From Berryella wangjianweii (GTDB lineage Bacteria > Actinomycetota > Coriobacteriia > Coriobacteriales > Eggerthellaceae): a stretch of 64,000 nucleotides of DNA. How positions within the stretch are numbered: the first letter of the stretch is position 1; every line of letters starts with the position of its first letter. This document shows positions 9,301 to 18,155 of this stretch, piece after piece. The position numbers were made by a program, and so were the translations under genes. Location of the stretch: NCBI GenBank assembly GCA_013201155.1, contig CP053716.1, positions 868,001 to 932,000 of the forward strand. Reading direction: 5' to 3'. The notes under the pieces are model-generated. The model worked only from the letters and a program-made list of their open reading frames with translations, searched no databases and was not told where the DNA came from.

Positions 9301-10304
9301 CCGGGCTTCAGCATCCACTCGGCGGCCCTGAGAAGCGCCGCATCGTTGGTGTAGTTGGAATCGTCGAACACGCGGGCGTTGATCCAGTTCGCGCCGGGTG
9401 CCGTTCCCACCGCGTTGAAGGTGCGCCCCTCCGCGTCCGTTTCAGAGCCCACGATCGTTCCCGCCACGTGCGTGCCGTGACTCGATCCGCGCGCTTCCTC
9501 CGGTCTGGTCGTGGACGAAACGCAGTCGAGGTAGTTGCCCTCGTAGGTCATGTCCCCGCTCTTGGGGTCGAATCCGCGGAACTTCGACTTCAGCGCCGCG
9601 TGCTGCGCGTCCACCGCCGAATCGATGACTCCCACGGTCACACCCGTCCCCGTCACGCCGTAGCGCGACCAAACATCGTCCGCGCCGATCCGGTCGATGT
9701 TCCATTCGACCTCCTGACGGGGGACCGGCAGCAACTCAAGCAGGTTGAAACGGCGGTTCACGATGGGGTCGGAACCCTTGATGACATGGTTCAGATCGAC
9801 CCGATCAACCCGGGGGTTAGCCGCAAGCTCCCGCACGACCTGGGCGTTAGCGACCACATGCATGGCATTGACGATGTAGAACCGCTCGTAGCTCTCTACG
9901 TTTCCCGCGTTCTTCTCTTCCTCAAGCCACGAAGCCACCCCGTCTTGGGTAAGGGTGGCCGTTTCCTGCAAGGCCCCCACAACCGCCTTGCGATCGCGCA
10001 GCGATTTGGACGAGCCGTCAGGCGACGACGCGGTCCCCTCGACCGCCTCTTCCAGCGACGCCTCCGCCTTGAACAGAACCATCACGTCGAACGGCCCCTC
10101 GCCCTCGGCAAGCGCGGCGGCAAGTTCGGCGGAAACGGTCGGAGCCTCCTCGATGACCGGCTCCGATCGGTCTGACTCAACGTCCGACGCCTCCGCCGGC
10201 TCGTCCGCACGGGCCGAACCGATCGGCCCGTATGCCGGAAAGCACAGCGCCACCGCAAGAACGGTCGCCGCGACCGCCCTTCCCCCCACAATCCCCTTGC
10301 TCAA
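6360..10304 (-). CDS. Secreted subtilisin-like serine protease (S8) with long helical tail
   Basis: 1314 residues, starting at TTG (10304) after GAGGGAG, with a signal peptide ending near ARA. An inhibitor-type prodomain lies at about 45-165. The catalytic triad is visible: Asp in VGVIDSAVD (about 224), His in SSHGTHVAG (about 276) and Ser in SGTSMAAPHVSG (about 455), with the oxyanion Asn in NNSWGG. Carboxypeptidase-regulatory-like beta domains follow (about 530-680), then further beta domains. From about 950 to the end there are repeated FIVAR-like alpha-helical segments containing W-P-type motifs such as RYWVDPGAWAVF. No LPXTG motif, cell-wall-binding repeat or C-terminal membrane segment is present, so the helical tail may mediate surface association. 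Expected role: processing of surface or host proteins. It is the first gene of a possible two-gene unit with the LRR protein. Confidence 0.9.
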   Translation of the reverse strand: MSKGIVGGRAVAATVLAVALCFPAYGPIGSARADEPAEASDVESDRSEPVIEEAPTVSAELAAALAEGEGPFDVMVLFKAEASLEEAVEGTASSPDGSSKSLRDRKAVVGALQETATLTQDGVASWLEEEKNAGNVESYERFYIVNAMHVVANAQVVRELAANPRVDRVDLNHVIKGSDPIVNRRFNLLELLPVPRQEVEWNIDRIGADDVWSRYGVTGTGVTVGVIDSAVDAQHAALKSKFRGFDPKSGDMTYEGNYLDCVSSTTRPEEARGSSHGTHVAGTIVGSETDAEGRTFNAVGTAPGANWINARVFDDSNYTNDAALLRAAEWMLKPGGDVSKAPAIVNNSWGGSDGSNTWYQKSVAAWRAAHILPVFAAGNKLPGEQDPGPGSIIAPASYTDSFSVAAVDKDGKLPAFSKRGPSPLAGNAVIKPEVSAPGVEVRSCVRGGYEYMSGTSMAAPHVSGSAALIKAAQPNLDDRQIEKILEETATGLTDATYPGVPNMGYGYGCIDAYDAVSKALGTAVETMKGKVTCGGKPVDTEVSIKETGQTAHTDAATGEFVLKHAAGTYTLVCDTYGYGRVEQSVTIGGEGSGETVVELSKKHVGSIKATVVSAEGTPLSGVHARVIEGNDSTVYESSDQGLFSIAGLPVGTYTLRLFKEGLEPVERQVEVREGSNEQRFEMSPSAPSIETVIKHDNGRMNQSLTGNVTIGSGSYSGCAVCFVPYKKGGVIADATVSFSGTRSGLSTKAKLSILQKDNRGRTETLLGPLDIEVQPGRTLTVPLEEYQVKTDQPYYIAITVSGQGEDPFTVGADETGDSSFSYLYSGKNLVPVTAENIDSALMIRSKMRYPAGSEDLSFAVGKPVVRPIKPTEKAICGKAAPNQKLLFVVAGRKILGQADGSGAFSVPLPADMTLVPGTEVECFGKDANGLLSDKTVAMVVTNRFAIDSAVAAARELLGGGKLNAAQKARLERSVEEAGTLLDEVDRYEASLELDGTVVSDYQTKIDRHAVAVRQTILDFSPLKRELLSEIEESQADLDSVVRSTTGADVPRSRYWVDPGAWAVFSNRLLLAKAKYESILASDDAVEAAIRRLRSDRAAFDARKTPGTAPGEADDEALKPLSRMIERAQAALAGAESSEDGSGLGESKRWAPAEAHAKLGRALEQARKDSARKGLSAEDIVRSASSLKAAIEEFESQVRTVLPYDRDEVSSKLRDEVWAAKTLLYDTRSRSSARPFALPAFEQPVSSEVGQAIARSFDPESVLAPSSEDRAAFIRAIDAAQAIVDDDSATATTMVRQTEELSKATAAYRRFSASS

Positions 10305-10321
10305 AATAATCTCCCTCGATC

Positions 10322-10335
10322 ATCGGTTATCCGAT
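10322..10335. promoter_or_regulatory. Palindrome between promoter and start of the subtilase gene
   Basis: ATCGG-TTAT-CCGAT is a perfect 5 bp inverted repeat with a 4-base spacer, lying between the candidate -10 box and the TTG start. It is a possible operator or 5' UTR hairpin; no regulator is known. Confidence 0.3.
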
Positions 10336-10346
10336 TATCTTGTTGA

Positions 10347-10375
10347 AGAATATTCTAGATAAAAGATAATATCAA
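10347..10375 (-). promoter_or_regulatory. Candidate sigma-A-type promoter for the subtilase gene
   Basis: On the minus strand, TTGATA (10370-10375) and TATTCT (10347-10352) are separated by exactly 17 bp, within an AT-rich island that stands out from the GC-rich surroundings. The -10 box lies 42 bp before the TTG start. Confidence 0.55.
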
Positions 10376-10448
10376 CTATAAAATAAATATTTGGTTAGAG
10401 TGGTTAAATGAGCAGCGGATTGTAACGAGGGAGGCGCCGAGCTGCGCG

Positions 10449-11090
10449 CTATCGGAGCTTTGCGGCGACGGTGCGCCAATCGGGGAGGAACCCGTCCATG
10501 ATGCGATGGAACTCGCGTCCGTGACCGGCCACGATAAGGTGCGCGAGCTCGTGCACCACCACGTATTCGAGGCATTCCGGAGGGTAGAGCGCCAGGCGCA
10601 CGTTGAGGCAGATGCGCCCCGTTGCGGGCTGGCAGCTTCCCCAGCGCGAGCGCATGTTGCGGTACGCGAGCCTTCCCGCTCGCACCCCCATGATCCGCTC
10701 CCACTTCGCCACCAAGACGGGCGCGGCGGCCTCGACCGCTGCGCGCCATGCGCGGATCTCCGCAGCGTCGGCGCACTCTGCCCGAGCCATGACGGATTGC
10801 GCGACCTCGCGCTGCTTTTCGACCAACCACGCCCGCTTCGAGCGCACGAGGTCCTCGATTTCCCGATCCGCCACGAAAAACGGAGCCGACAACTCGATAC
10901 GGCCCTCGGGCGGTCTGACGCGCAGCCTGATCGCGCGCGCATCCTTGCGAGCGACGTGCACGGCAAGGCCATCGACCGTCAGAACCGAGCATGCGGAAGC
11001 GCCCGATCCGGACCCGCACCCCATGCGCGAGCGGCGGGCCCGCGAAGACGGGGCGCTGCGCCGACCCGGGGCCGTTCGCCCGCTACTCAC
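10449..11090 (-). CDS. YgjP-like zinc metallopeptidase (SprT-like family)
   Basis: 213 residues from a GTG at 11090 that overlaps the rsmI stop (GTGA), suggesting translational coupling. The family's core is complete: RSRWGSC, then the zinc site VVVHELAHL with a downstream GHGREF histidine, ending FLPDWRTVAAKL. The HExxH-type ligands His and Glu are intact, unlike the remnant at 1615-1775. The first ~35 residues are Arg/Ser/Gly-rich and not family-like. An internal ATG at 11024 is an alternative start, but neither start has a convincing ribosome binding site. Members of this family are cytoplasmic and their substrates are poorly known. Confidence 0.82.
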   Translation of the reverse strand: MSSGRTAPGRRSAPSSRARRSRMGCGSGSGASACSVLTVDGLAVHVARKDARAIRLRVRPPEGRIELSAPFFVADREIEDLVRSKRAWLVEKQREVAQSVMARAECADAAEIRAWRAAVEAAAPVLVAKWERIMGVRAGRLAYRNMRSRWGSCQPATGRICLNVRLALYPPECLEYVVVHELAHLIVAGHGREFHRIMDGFLPDWRTVAAKLR

Positions 11091-11965
11091 AGCTCGCGCA
11101 CCCGCTTGGTCGCCGCAAGGGCCAAATCGTAGGCGGTATTACGGGGAATACCCAGATCGTTGGCGAGCGTCCGCGCGATATCCTTGGCGCGCGCGCCCTC
11201 CGCCGCCATCGATGCGGCGCGCTCGGCGGCCCCATCCTGGGCCGACTGCGCCCGCTCGGCGCGCTCCTCATCGCCTGGACCTTCGATGACCAGGGCGATC
11301 TCCCCTTTTATCGCACCTTCCGACAAACGTTCCTCGAATCGCGCGAGGACCTCCGACGACGAGCCGCGCACGACCTCTTCATGCAGCTTGGTGAGCTCGC
11401 GGCACACGGACACCGCGCGGTGGGGAAACGCCCGCGCCACCGCGCGCAGGGAATCGACCAGGCGGTTGGGGCTCTCGTAGAACACGAGGGCCGCCGGCAG
11501 ATCGCGCAGGCCGTCCAGCACCGCAGCGCGCTCGGCGTCTTTGCGCGGGAAGAACCCGCCGAAGTAGAACCGCGGGTCGACCGCCCCGCTGGCCACATAC
11601 GCCGTCGCAACCGCCGTCGGCCCGGGAAGGACCTCGACCGGGGCGCCCGCCTCGCGTGCCGCCCTCACCAACCTTAAGCCCGGATCAGATACGCCCGGCA
11701 TCCCGGCATCGGAGCAGTACGCGATCACCTCGCCCGCCAAAACGCGCGCGACCACGTCCTTCGCGGCCCTGCCGATGCGGTTCTCGTCCAAGCGCTCGAG
11801 GGGCTTCTCGATTCCCAGGGCCGCAAGCAGCTTGCCCGTCACGCGCGTGTCCTCGGCGCACACCGTATCGGCGCGTTCGAGCCGCTCGATCGTGCGCAGC
11901 GTGACGTCCCCGAGGTTTCCCAGAGGGGTCGGACAGATCACCAGGTAGCCCTTGTCCGAGGCCAC
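11087..11965 (-). CDS. rsmI: 16S rRNA 2'-O-ribose C1402 methyltransferase RsmI
   Basis: 292 residues from the preferred GTG at 11965, which sits 7 bases after GGAG, 4 bp past the stop of the LPXTG miniprotein. An upstream ATG at 11983 (7 codons earlier) has no ribosome binding site. Family hallmarks are visible: CPTPLGNLGDVTLRT near the N-terminus, CAEDTRVTGKLL, YCSDAGMPGVSDPG, and EVLPGPTAVATAYVASG, which form the SAM-binding tetrapyrrole-methylase fold. RsmI methylates C1402 in the ribosomal P site. It is coupled at both ends, to the miniprotein upstream and the YgjP-like gene downstream. Confidence 0.95.
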   Translation of the reverse strand: MASDKGYLVICPTPLGNLGDVTLRTIERLERADTVCAEDTRVTGKLLAALGIEKPLERLDENRIGRAAKDVVARVLAGEVIAYCSDAGMPGVSDPGLRLVRAAREAGAPVEVLPGPTAVATAYVASGAVDPRFYFGGFFPRKDAERAAVLDGLRDLPAALVFYESPNRLVDSLRAVARAFPHRAVSVCRELTKLHEEVVRGSSSEVLARFEERLSEGAIKGEIALVIEGPGDEERAERAQSAQDGAAERAASMAAEGARAKDIARTLANDLGIPRNTAYDLALAATKRVREL

Positions 11966-11969
11966 AGGG

Positions 11970-12134
11970 CTACTCCGAGCCATGCTTGCCGCGCTTGGGC
12001 ACGTCGACGGCTCCGCGGCGGCGCTTCACCGCCGCAACGATAAGCGCCACCGCCCCGAGGATGACCACGGCCCCGATGACGAAGGCCAGTATCGTCTCCC
12101 CCGTGCAGGGAAGGCAAGTGAGTTCCCGAGACAC
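11970..12134 (-). CDS. 54-residue LPXTG-type sortase-anchored miniprotein
   Basis: The GTG at 12134 is preceded by a textbook GAGAGGAG 4-6 bases away, which fixes this start. The protein is VSRELT, then LPCTGE (LPXTG-type sorting motif), a hydrophobic helix (ILAFVIGAVVILGAVALIV) and a basic tail (KRRRG...KRGKHG). It is a complete cell-wall sorting signal with almost nothing in front of it and no N-terminal signal peptide. The hydrophobic segment may itself serve for membrane insertion. The gene directly precedes rsmI with a 4 bp gap. It may be a degenerate surface-protein end, a sortase substrate of unknown role, or simply a small membrane protein. No sortase gene is in the window. Confidence 0.6.
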   Translation of the reverse strand: MSRELTCLPCTGETILAFVIGAVVILGAVALIVAAVKRRRGAVDVPKRGKHGSE

Positions 12135-12185
12135 CGTTCTCCTCTCTATCGAGCGGTCGGCGGCACCGGTTCGAAGCCGCGCATG

Positions 12186-12248
12186 GTCCCGCGGTTCGAA
12201 TGCGGGACGGAAAGCAAACGGGGTGCGCGACCCAAGACCGCGCACCCC
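12186..12248 (-). terminator. Two hairpins after the activase gene, first a likely terminator
   Basis: On the minus strand after the activase stop come a perfect 10 bp stem (12220-12248, GGGGTGCGCG with its complement, 9-base loop) followed by GTTTGCTTT, then a 7 bp stem (12186-12208, GTCCCGC/GCGGGAC). The first is a plausible terminator and the second may lie in the leader of the LPXTG miniprotein. Confidence 0.6.
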
Positions 12249-12294
12249 ATTGTAACCTTCTCGACCCGCGCCCCCCGAAACGCCGACAGACCCT

Positions 12295-15200
12295 CTACGA
12301 TGCCGGGGTGTCAGGCGCGGGCGAAGCCGCGCGCAGCCGATCGAGCGCCGCCTTCTTGCGAGCCTCGGGATCGGCCTCGCCTTCGGCCTCCAGGTTCTCG
12401 CGTGCCACCGAGATCATCAGCTTGATGCGGTTCAGCTGGTTCACCTCCGACGAGCCGGGGTCGTAGTCCACCGCCACGATGTTGCTGTGCGGGTACATGC
12501 GCCGCAGCTCCTTGATCACCGCGCGGCCCACCACATGATTGGGCAGGCAGGCGAAGGGCTGGGCGCAGATAATGTTGGGCGTGCCGTGGCGGATCAGCTC
12601 GACCATCTCGGCGGTCAGCAGCCACCCCTCGCCCATCGAGTTGCACAGGCTCAGGATCCGCTCGGCCCACCGGCCCAGCGTGTAGATGCTCTCGGGTGCG
12701 TGGAACCGCTTCGAGCGCTTCAGCGCGCGGTTCACCGGCGCGCGCAGGGCGGCCAGAGCGGCCAGGGCCGCGCGGCTTCCCAGCGCGCTTTTGCGCGAGC
12801 GGCCCAGCGGCTGCTGCTGGAAGATGGCCCCCGCCATGCCGAACAGGAAGAACTCCACCAGGCCGGGCACCACCGCCTCGCAGCCCTCGCGCTCGATCAC
12901 GCCCACCACGTCGTTGTTCGCCGTGGGATGGAACTTCACCAGGATCTCGCCCACCACGCCCACGCGCGGCTTGGCGCCCTCGCCCTGCAGGGGCATCTCG
13001 TCGAAGGCGCGGATGATGCGCCTGCTGGTGCGCACGAACTCGCGGTAGGTCAGCCCCGTGCGCAGCTGGCCGCGGCACCGATCCATCCACGCGTCGAACA
13101 TCCTGTCGGCCGCGCCCGGCACCGTCTCGTACGGACGGCAGCGGTGCAGGCACTGCATCAGCACGTCGCCGTACAGAAGCGCGTAGACGGCCTGGCCGAG
13201 CATGGGCGCGGTCACCGTGAAGCCGGGGTTCTCCTCGCCCAGCTTGGCCGTGCTGATGCTGATTACGGGAATGTGCGACAGCCCCGCGGCCTTCAGGGCC
13301 TTGCGGATCAGCGAGATGTAGTTGGTGGCGCGGCACCCGCCCCCGGTCTGCGAGATGATCACGGCCAGCCTGTCGGTGTCGTAGCGCCCCGACAGCACGG
13401 CTTCCATGATCTGCCCGGTAACCAGAATGGACGGATAGCAGATGTCGTTGTTCACGTACTTCAACCCGGCCTCGGTGGCCTTGGGGTCCACGCTGGGCAG
13501 AAGCTCCAGGTTGTAGCCGTAGCGACGGAAGATCTCGGCCAGCAGCTCGAAGTGGATCGGCGCCATCTGCGGGGCCAGGATCGTCCAGCCCTCCTCGCGC
13601 ATGCGCTCGGTGAACTTCACGCGCTCGAACGACGTGTCCGCGCCGTCGCGCTGCTTGAAGAAATCCTGGATGTACAGATCGGCCTTCTCGGCAGCCTGGT
13701 CAGGCGGCGACGGCACGTGGCACGAGCTGGCCATGATGCGCTGCGCATCGACTGCGATCTGTGCCTTCTCGGCCTCGGTGAACGCACCCGCGTCGGATGC
13801 GGCCCGATCGGGCGCCCCAGCCGGCACCGCAGCTGGCGCCCCAGCGGGAAGCCCATCGACTCGCTCAGCGTCGGATGCGGCCCGCTCGGACGCCCCAGCC
13901 GGCAGCGACTCCGCCGCCAGGCTGCTCAGGACGCTGCAGGCGGCGCATCCGCCGCCTTCCTCCATCAGCCGGCGCTCCTCCTGGTCCTTCAGCGCCGCCA
14001 GAAGCGACCTCACGCGAATGCGCGCGGCACCCAGGTTCGACACCTCGTCGATCTTCAGCACGGTGTACACCTTGCCCGCGTCCTCCAGGATCTCCTGCAC
14101 CTGGTCGGTGGTCAGGGCGTCCAGACCACAGCCGAAGCTGTTCAGCTGAATCAGGTCAAGGTCGTGGCGCTGGGTGGCCACTTTGGCCGCCGCGTACAGA
14201 CGCGTGTGGTACATCCACTGGTCAACCAGGCGAATCGGACGCTCAAGCGTGCCCAGGTGAGCAATCGAGTCCTCGGTGAGCACCGCCAGCCCGAACGAGG
14301 TCAGCAGCTCGGGAATGGCATGGTTCACCTCGGGGTCGTTGTGGTACGGACGACCCGCCAGCACGATGCCATGCGAGCCGGTGCGCTCCATCCACAGCAG
14401 CGTCTCCTCGCCCTTGGCGCGGATATCGCGCTTGAACGCCTCGTCCTCGGCCCAGGCCGCGTCCACTGCGGCATCGATCTGAGCGGCGGTGGGCAGGTCG
14501 CCCCTCTTCCCGATGGCTTCGGCGCTGTTCTGAACCAGCTCCACGAACAGCCGCTTCTTCAGGTGCTCCTTCTTATCGTAGGGCAGCCAGGGGTTCAGAA
14601 AGGCCGTGGGGCTGTCGTTCAGCTCGTCGATGTTCAGGCGCAGGGCCTCGGAGTAGCTTGCCACGATGGGGCAGTTGAAGTGGTTGCCCGCACCCTCGTC
14701 TTCACGGCGCTCCCACTTCGAGCAGGGCATCCACACGAAATCGACGCCCTTCTGCAGCAGGTTCATCACATGGCCGTGCGCCATCTTGGCCGGGTAGCAC
14801 ACCGACTCGGACGGCATCGACTCGATGCCCAGCTCGTAGATGGCCTTGGTGGACGGGTCGGACAGCACCACCGCGTAGCCGAGCTGGGTGAAGAACGTGA
14901 ACCAGAACGGGTAGTTCTCGTACATGTTCAGCGCGCGGGGAATCCCCACCGTGCCGCGCGGGGCATCCTGGGGGCTCAGGGGCCGATAGCCGAACAGGCG
15001 CTCGGCCTTGTAGGCGTACAGGTTGGGGATGTCCTGCGGCAGGGCGTCCACCGCGCCGGCACCGCGCTCGCAGCGGTTGCCCGTGATGAAGCGGCGGCGC
15101 TTGCCCGTGTCGGGGTCGCGCCCGAAGTCGTTGATGGTCAGCAGGCAGTTGTTCGCGCACAGCTTGCAGCGCGCCGTGCGATGCGCCGGCTCCAGAGCCG

Positions 15201-17082
15201 CCAGCTGCTCGGGGTCCAGCAGCGTCGAGCGCACGGCACGCGCGTCGCCACCCGCCGCGCGCACCGCGTCGTCGAAGCGGTCGCGCGCCAGCAGGGCGGC
15301 TCCGTAGGCGCCCATGTTGCCGGCCACATCGGGGCGCACCGCGTTCACGCCGGCCAGCTGCTCGAAGGCGCGCAGCACGGCATCGTTCAGGAAGGTGCCG
15401 CCCTGCACCACCACATGGGTGCCCACGTCGTGCGGGTCGCGAATCTTGATCACCTTGAACAGGGCGTTCTTGATAACCGAAATGGCCAGGCCCGCGGCGA
15501 TGTCACCCACCGTGGCGCCCTCCTTCTGAGCCTGCTTCACCCGGCTGTTCATGAACACCGTGCAGCGGCTTCCCAAATCCACCGGATTGCGCGCGGCATT
15601 GGCCGTTTCGGCGAACGCGGCAATGGGAAGCTTCAGCCCCGTGGCGAAGCTCTCGATGAAGCTGCCGCAGCCCGACGAGCACGCCTCGTTCAGCATGATC
15701 GAGTCGATCACGCCGTCCTTCACGCGCAGGCACTTCATGTCCTGCCCGCCGATGTCCAGGATGAACTCCACCTCGGGCAGCATCTCATGAGCGCCGCGCA
15801 GATGCGCCACCGTTTCGATCTCGCCCGAATCGACGCGCAGGGCCTGGATCAGCAGGGCCTCGCCATAGCCGGTCACCGTGGCGTGTCCGATGCTCACCAG
15901 CGGCTCCCCGCTTTCAGGGTCGCGCGGCAGCTTCTCGTACAGGCTTGCGACCGCGGCCTTGGCCGACCCGATCACGTCACCGCGATTGCTGACGTAATGA
16001 GTCCACAGCAGCTTGCCGTCGTGGCTGATCAAGGCCGCCTTGAACGTGGTCGAACCCGCGTCGATGCCCAAGAAGGCCCGACCGCGGTAGTCAGCCAGCG
16101 ATCCGCGGGCCACGCGCTCGCGATCATGGCGCTGTCTGAACGCGCGGAGGTCGTCTTCGGTCTGGAACAGCGGCGGCAGGCGCACCACCTCCGAGCCCTG
16201 CACGTCGCCCAGCTGGGCCAGACGGGCCACCACGTCGCTCAGGCGCTCCACGCGCACCGTGTCGGACAGCGCGCCCGCCGCCGCGCAGCCGCAGGCCACG
16301 AAGAGGTGCGCGTTCTCGGGCACGATGATGTGCTCGTCATCCAGGCCCAGCGTGGCGTAGAAGCGCTCGCGCAGCTGGGGCAGGTACTGCAGGGGACCGC
16401 CCAGGAAGGCCACATGTCCCCTGATGGGACGCCCACAAGCCAGGCCCGAGATGGTCTGCGTGACCACGGCCTGGAAGATGGAGGCGGCGATGTCCTCACG
16501 GCGGGCGCCCTCGTTCAGCAGGGGCTGCACGTCGGTCTTGGCGAACACGCCGCAGCGGCTGGCGATGGGATACAGCGTGCCGGCGTCGGCGGCCAGGTCG
16601 TTCAGTCCTGCGGCGTCGGTGTCCAGCAGGGCCGCCATCTGGTCGATGAACGCACCGGTGCCGCCCGCGCACTGTCCGTTCATGCGCTGCTCGATGCTCT
16701 GGTCGAAGAAGATGATCTTCGCGTCTTCTCCACCCAGCTCAATGCACACGTCGGTCTGAGGGATGAAGGTCTCCACCGCCGCCTTGGACGCGATCACCTC
16801 CTGCACGAACTCAAGGCCCAGCCACTGGGCCAGCAGCAGGCCCCCGGAACCCGTGATGGACACGGTCAGGGGCAGGCTGCCGTAGCGCTCGGCGGCGCGC
16901 GAGAGCACCTCGGCCACGGTGGCGCGCACATCGGAGTGATGGCGCTCGTACAGCGAGAACACGATGCGATCGGCCTCGTCCAGAATCGCCAGCTTCACCG
17001 TGGTGGAGCCCACGTCGATGCCCAGGCGAAGCAGGCCCTGGTCAGCTTGGGTGGAAGGGGCGTTCGTTGCAAGTTCGCTCAT
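12295..17082 (-). CDS. Giant acyl-CoA dehydratase activase-related protein (BcrAD/BadFG, DUF2229)
   Basis: 1595 residues from the ATG at 17082 after AGGAACC. Two ASKHA-type ATPase domains are arranged in tandem: the first begins [16 protein letters not shown], with [15 protein letters not shown] carrying the iron-sulfur ligand-type Cys; the second begins [16 protein letters not shown] near 340, with [19 protein letters not shown]2229 region (from about 720, [15 protein letters not shown]) and an HgdB/C-like C-terminal part ([25 protein letters not shown]) follow. Related activases use ATP to drive low-potential electron transfer into 2-hydroxyacyl-CoA dehydratases or benzoyl-CoA reductase. 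This fused form usually stands alone and its true partner is unknown. An Ala/Pro-rich linker near 1055-1100 is encoded by a direct repeat. A TetR gene lies 30 bp upstream on the same strand. Confidence 0.88.
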   Translation of the reverse strand: MSELATNAPSTQADQGLLRLGIDVGSTTVKLAILDEADRIVFSLYERHHSDVRATVAEVLSRAAERYGSLPLTVSITGSGGLLLAQWLGLEFVQEVIASKAAVETFIPQTDVCIELGGEDAKIIFFDQSIEQRMNGQCAGGTGAFIDQMAALLDTDAAGLNDLAADAGTLYPIASRCGVFAKTDVQPLLNEGARREDIAASIFQAVVTQTISGLACGRPIRGHVAFLGGPLQYLPQLRERFYATLGLDDEHIIVPENAHLFVACGCAAAGALSDTVRVERLSDVVARLAQLGDVQGSEVVRLPPLFQTEDDLRAFRQRHDRERVARGSLADYRGRAFLGIDAGSTTFKAALISHDGKLLWTHYVSNRGDVIGSAKAAVASLYEKLPRDPESGEPLVSIGHATVTGYGEALLIQALRVDSGEIETVAHLRGAHEMLPEVEFILDIGGQDMKCLRVKDGVIDSIMLNEACSSGCGSFIESFATGLKLPIAAFAETANAARNPVDLGSRCTVFMNSRVKQAQKEGATVGDIAAGLAISVIKNALFKVIKIRDPHDVGTHVVVQGGTFLNDAVLRAFEQLAGVNAVRPDVAGNMGAYGAALLARDRFDDAVRAAGGDARAVRSTLLDPEQLAALEPAHRTARCKLCANNCLLTINDFGRDPDTGKRRRFITGNRCERGAGAVDALPQDIPNLYAYKAERLFGYRPLSPQDAPRGTVGIPRALNMYENYPFWFTFFTQLGYAVVLSDPSTKAIYELGIESMPSESVCYPAKMAHGHVMNLLQKGVDFVWMPCSKWERREDEGAGNHFNCPIVASYSEALRLNIDELNDSPTAFLNPWLPYDKKEHLKKRLFVELVQNSAEAIGKRGDLPTAAQIDAAVDAAWAEDEAFKRDIRAKGEETLLWMERTGSHGIVLAGRPYHNDPEVNHAIPELLTSFGLAVLTEDSIAHLGTLERPIRLVDQWMYHTRLYAAAKVATQRHDLDLIQLNSFGCGLDALTTDQVQEILEDAGKVYTVLKIDEVSNLGAARIRVRSLLAALKDQEERRLMEEGGGCAACSVLSSLAAESLPAGASERAASDAERVDGLPAGAPAAVPAGAPDRAASDAGAFTEAEKAQIAVDAQRIMASSCHVPSPPDQAAEKADLYIQDFFKQRDGADTSFERVKFTERMREEGWTILAPQMAPIHFELLAEIFRRYGYNLELLPSVDPKATEAGLKYVNNDICYPSILVTGQIMEAVLSGRYDTDRLAVIISQTGGGCRATNYISLIRKALKAAGLSHIPVISISTAKLGEENPGFTVTAPMLGQAVYALLYGDVLMQCLHRCRPYETVPGAADRMFDAWMDRCRGQLRTGLTYREFVRTSRRIIRAFDEMPLQGEGAKPRVGVVGEILVKFHPTANNDVVGVIEREGCEAVVPGLVEFFLFGMAGAIFQQQPLGRSRKSALGSRAALAALAALRAPVNRALKRSKRFHAPESIYTLGRWAERILSLCNSMGEGWLLTAEMVELIRHGTPNIICAQPFACLPNHVVGRAVIKELRRMYPHSNIVAVDYDPGSSEVNQLNRIKLMISVARENLEAEGEADPEARKKAALDRLRAASPAPDTPAS
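13294..13398 (-). repeat. Parent segment of the 105 bp duplicated fragment
   Basis: This in-frame part of the activase gene is repeated at 1781-1885 with one mismatch. It encodes a Cys-containing conserved block around GGGCRATNY. Confidence 0.85.
13790..13904. repeat. Direct repeat in the activase linker
   Basis: Two 37-base copies (13790-13826 and 13868-13904) differ at two positions and start 78 bp apart, so one repeat unit is in frame. They encode the related linker pieces [10 protein letters not shown] and [10 protein letters not shown] between two domains of the activase. Such a repeat could expand or contract by slippage without shifting frame. Confidence 0.75.
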
Positions 17083-17112
17083 GACATGGTTCCTGTCGTA
17101 CGCACAGTGCGG

Positions 17113-17757
17113 CTACAGCCTGATCGATTCGCCCGGCTTGATGAACAGCAGGCGCATGCAGATGCGGGCCATCTCCTCGGGGCACTCCTGCATGCCCGTC
17201 TCGATCCAGCGCATGATCACGCCCAGGTAGGCCGAGGCGAAGAACGACACGTAGTACTGCACGAAGGGCGTGGGGTCGTCACGGTAGCGCTTGTGAAGAA
17301 TCGACTGAACCAGATTCGTGCACACGCAATCGCGCAGGCGCGGGCCGAAACTGACATCGCCCCCGTCGCCGAGCACGGCATGCAGGAAGTCGCCTTGCTC
17401 ACGCAGGTACTCGAACAGCTCTACCAGCAGCGGCAGCGGGCGCTTGGCCACCGCGCACCCCATGGCCTGAGCCATGCTGAGGTGGGCCATCTTCTCCTGG
17501 AAGCGCTCAAGGTCGGCCAGGATGTCGTCCTCAAGCTTCGACAGCAGAGCGTCCTTGTCGCGGAAGTGGTTGTAGAAGGTGCCGCGGTTCAGGTCGGCGC
17601 GCACGCACAGGTCGTTCACAGTGAAGCCGTCGAAGCCGCGCTCCTCCATCAGCTCGATCATCGCCGCGCGCAACGCGCGCTTCGAGCGCGTGATGCGGCG
17701 ATCCTCCGAGGAGGAGATGCGGCAGCCTGCCTCTGCCTGGGTGGAATCGGACGTCAT
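17113..17757 (-). CDS. TetR-family transcriptional regulator
   Basis: 214 residues. The ATG at 17757 has GGGGA 6 bases upstream; a GTG two codons earlier is less well placed. The N-terminal DNA-binding domain shows the TetR pattern: RITRSKRALRAAMIELMEER, then FDGFTVNDLCVRADLNRGTFYNHFRDKDAL split across helices 2-4. The C-terminal ligand domain is of the TetR_C/DhaS-like sort, with no residues that indicate a ligand. It lies 30 bp upstream of the activase on the same strand, so it probably controls that operon and itself. A palindrome just upstream of its start is a candidate self-operator. Confidence 0.88.
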   Translation of the reverse strand: MTSDSTQAEAGCRISSSEDRRITRSKRALRAAMIELMEERGFDGFTVNDLCVRADLNRGTFYNHFRDKDALLSKLEDDILADLERFQEKMAHLSMAQAMGCAVAKRPLPLLVELFEYLREQGDFLHAVLGDGGDVSFGPRLRDCVCTNLVQSILHKRYRDDPTPFVQYYVSFFASAYLGVIMRWIETGMQECPEEMARICMRLLFIKPGESIRL

Positions 17758-18155
17758 GGGCACTCCCCTATCCCCTCTGATCGAGATTCCTCGATACTGT
17801 CAATGTTTTTCAACAGCATGTACAAAAAAATTTTAGGGACGAGAGGGGGGAAAGGCAAGCTGATATAAGAACAAGCTCATGCAAGCGTCACCTTTCCGTT
17901 GCCTGCGAACAGGCAAAATGAAGCGCAGAACACCGAGTCGCGCACATGCCAGCATGAGGCCGGCACCCGCGACGCTCGCCGACGCACACTGACGCGCCCC
18001 TGCATCCGGCCCGTCCGCGGAGCCGCCGCCCAAGCCGCCCGTCCCCTGCCGCGCGATGGACGCCGCACACCCGCGCAAGCGGCGCCTGGCGCTGGCCGCA
18101 CGTGAACGGGCGCGGTATGCTGACCGGGCGCTTCCACCCAACGAGAGGACGACCC
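17758..18155. other. Divergent intergenic region (398 bp), no gene seen
   Basis: Separates tetR (minus) from the DUF711 gene (plus). The left 120 bp is AT-rich with the palindrome at 17780-17795. The right two thirds are GC-rich with no convincing start codon and ribosome binding site combination. Confidence 0.5.
17780..17795. promoter_or_regulatory. Candidate TetR operator
   Basis: ATCGAG-ATTC-CTCGAT is a perfect 6 bp inverted repeat with a 4-base spacer, 22 bp upstream of the tetR ATG, the usual place and size for a TetR-family autoregulatory site. Confidence 0.45.

Noticed and set aside
12170..12210. tRNA fragment suggested by GGTTCGAA boxes
   Set aside because: No acceptor, D or anticodon arms can be formed; the boxes fall in a simple hairpin.
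12487..17868. 1793-codon open frame on the plus strand opposite the activase
   Set aside because: It is the antisense shadow of a GC-rich gene: Arg/His/Gln/Ala-rich, no domains, no ribosome binding site.
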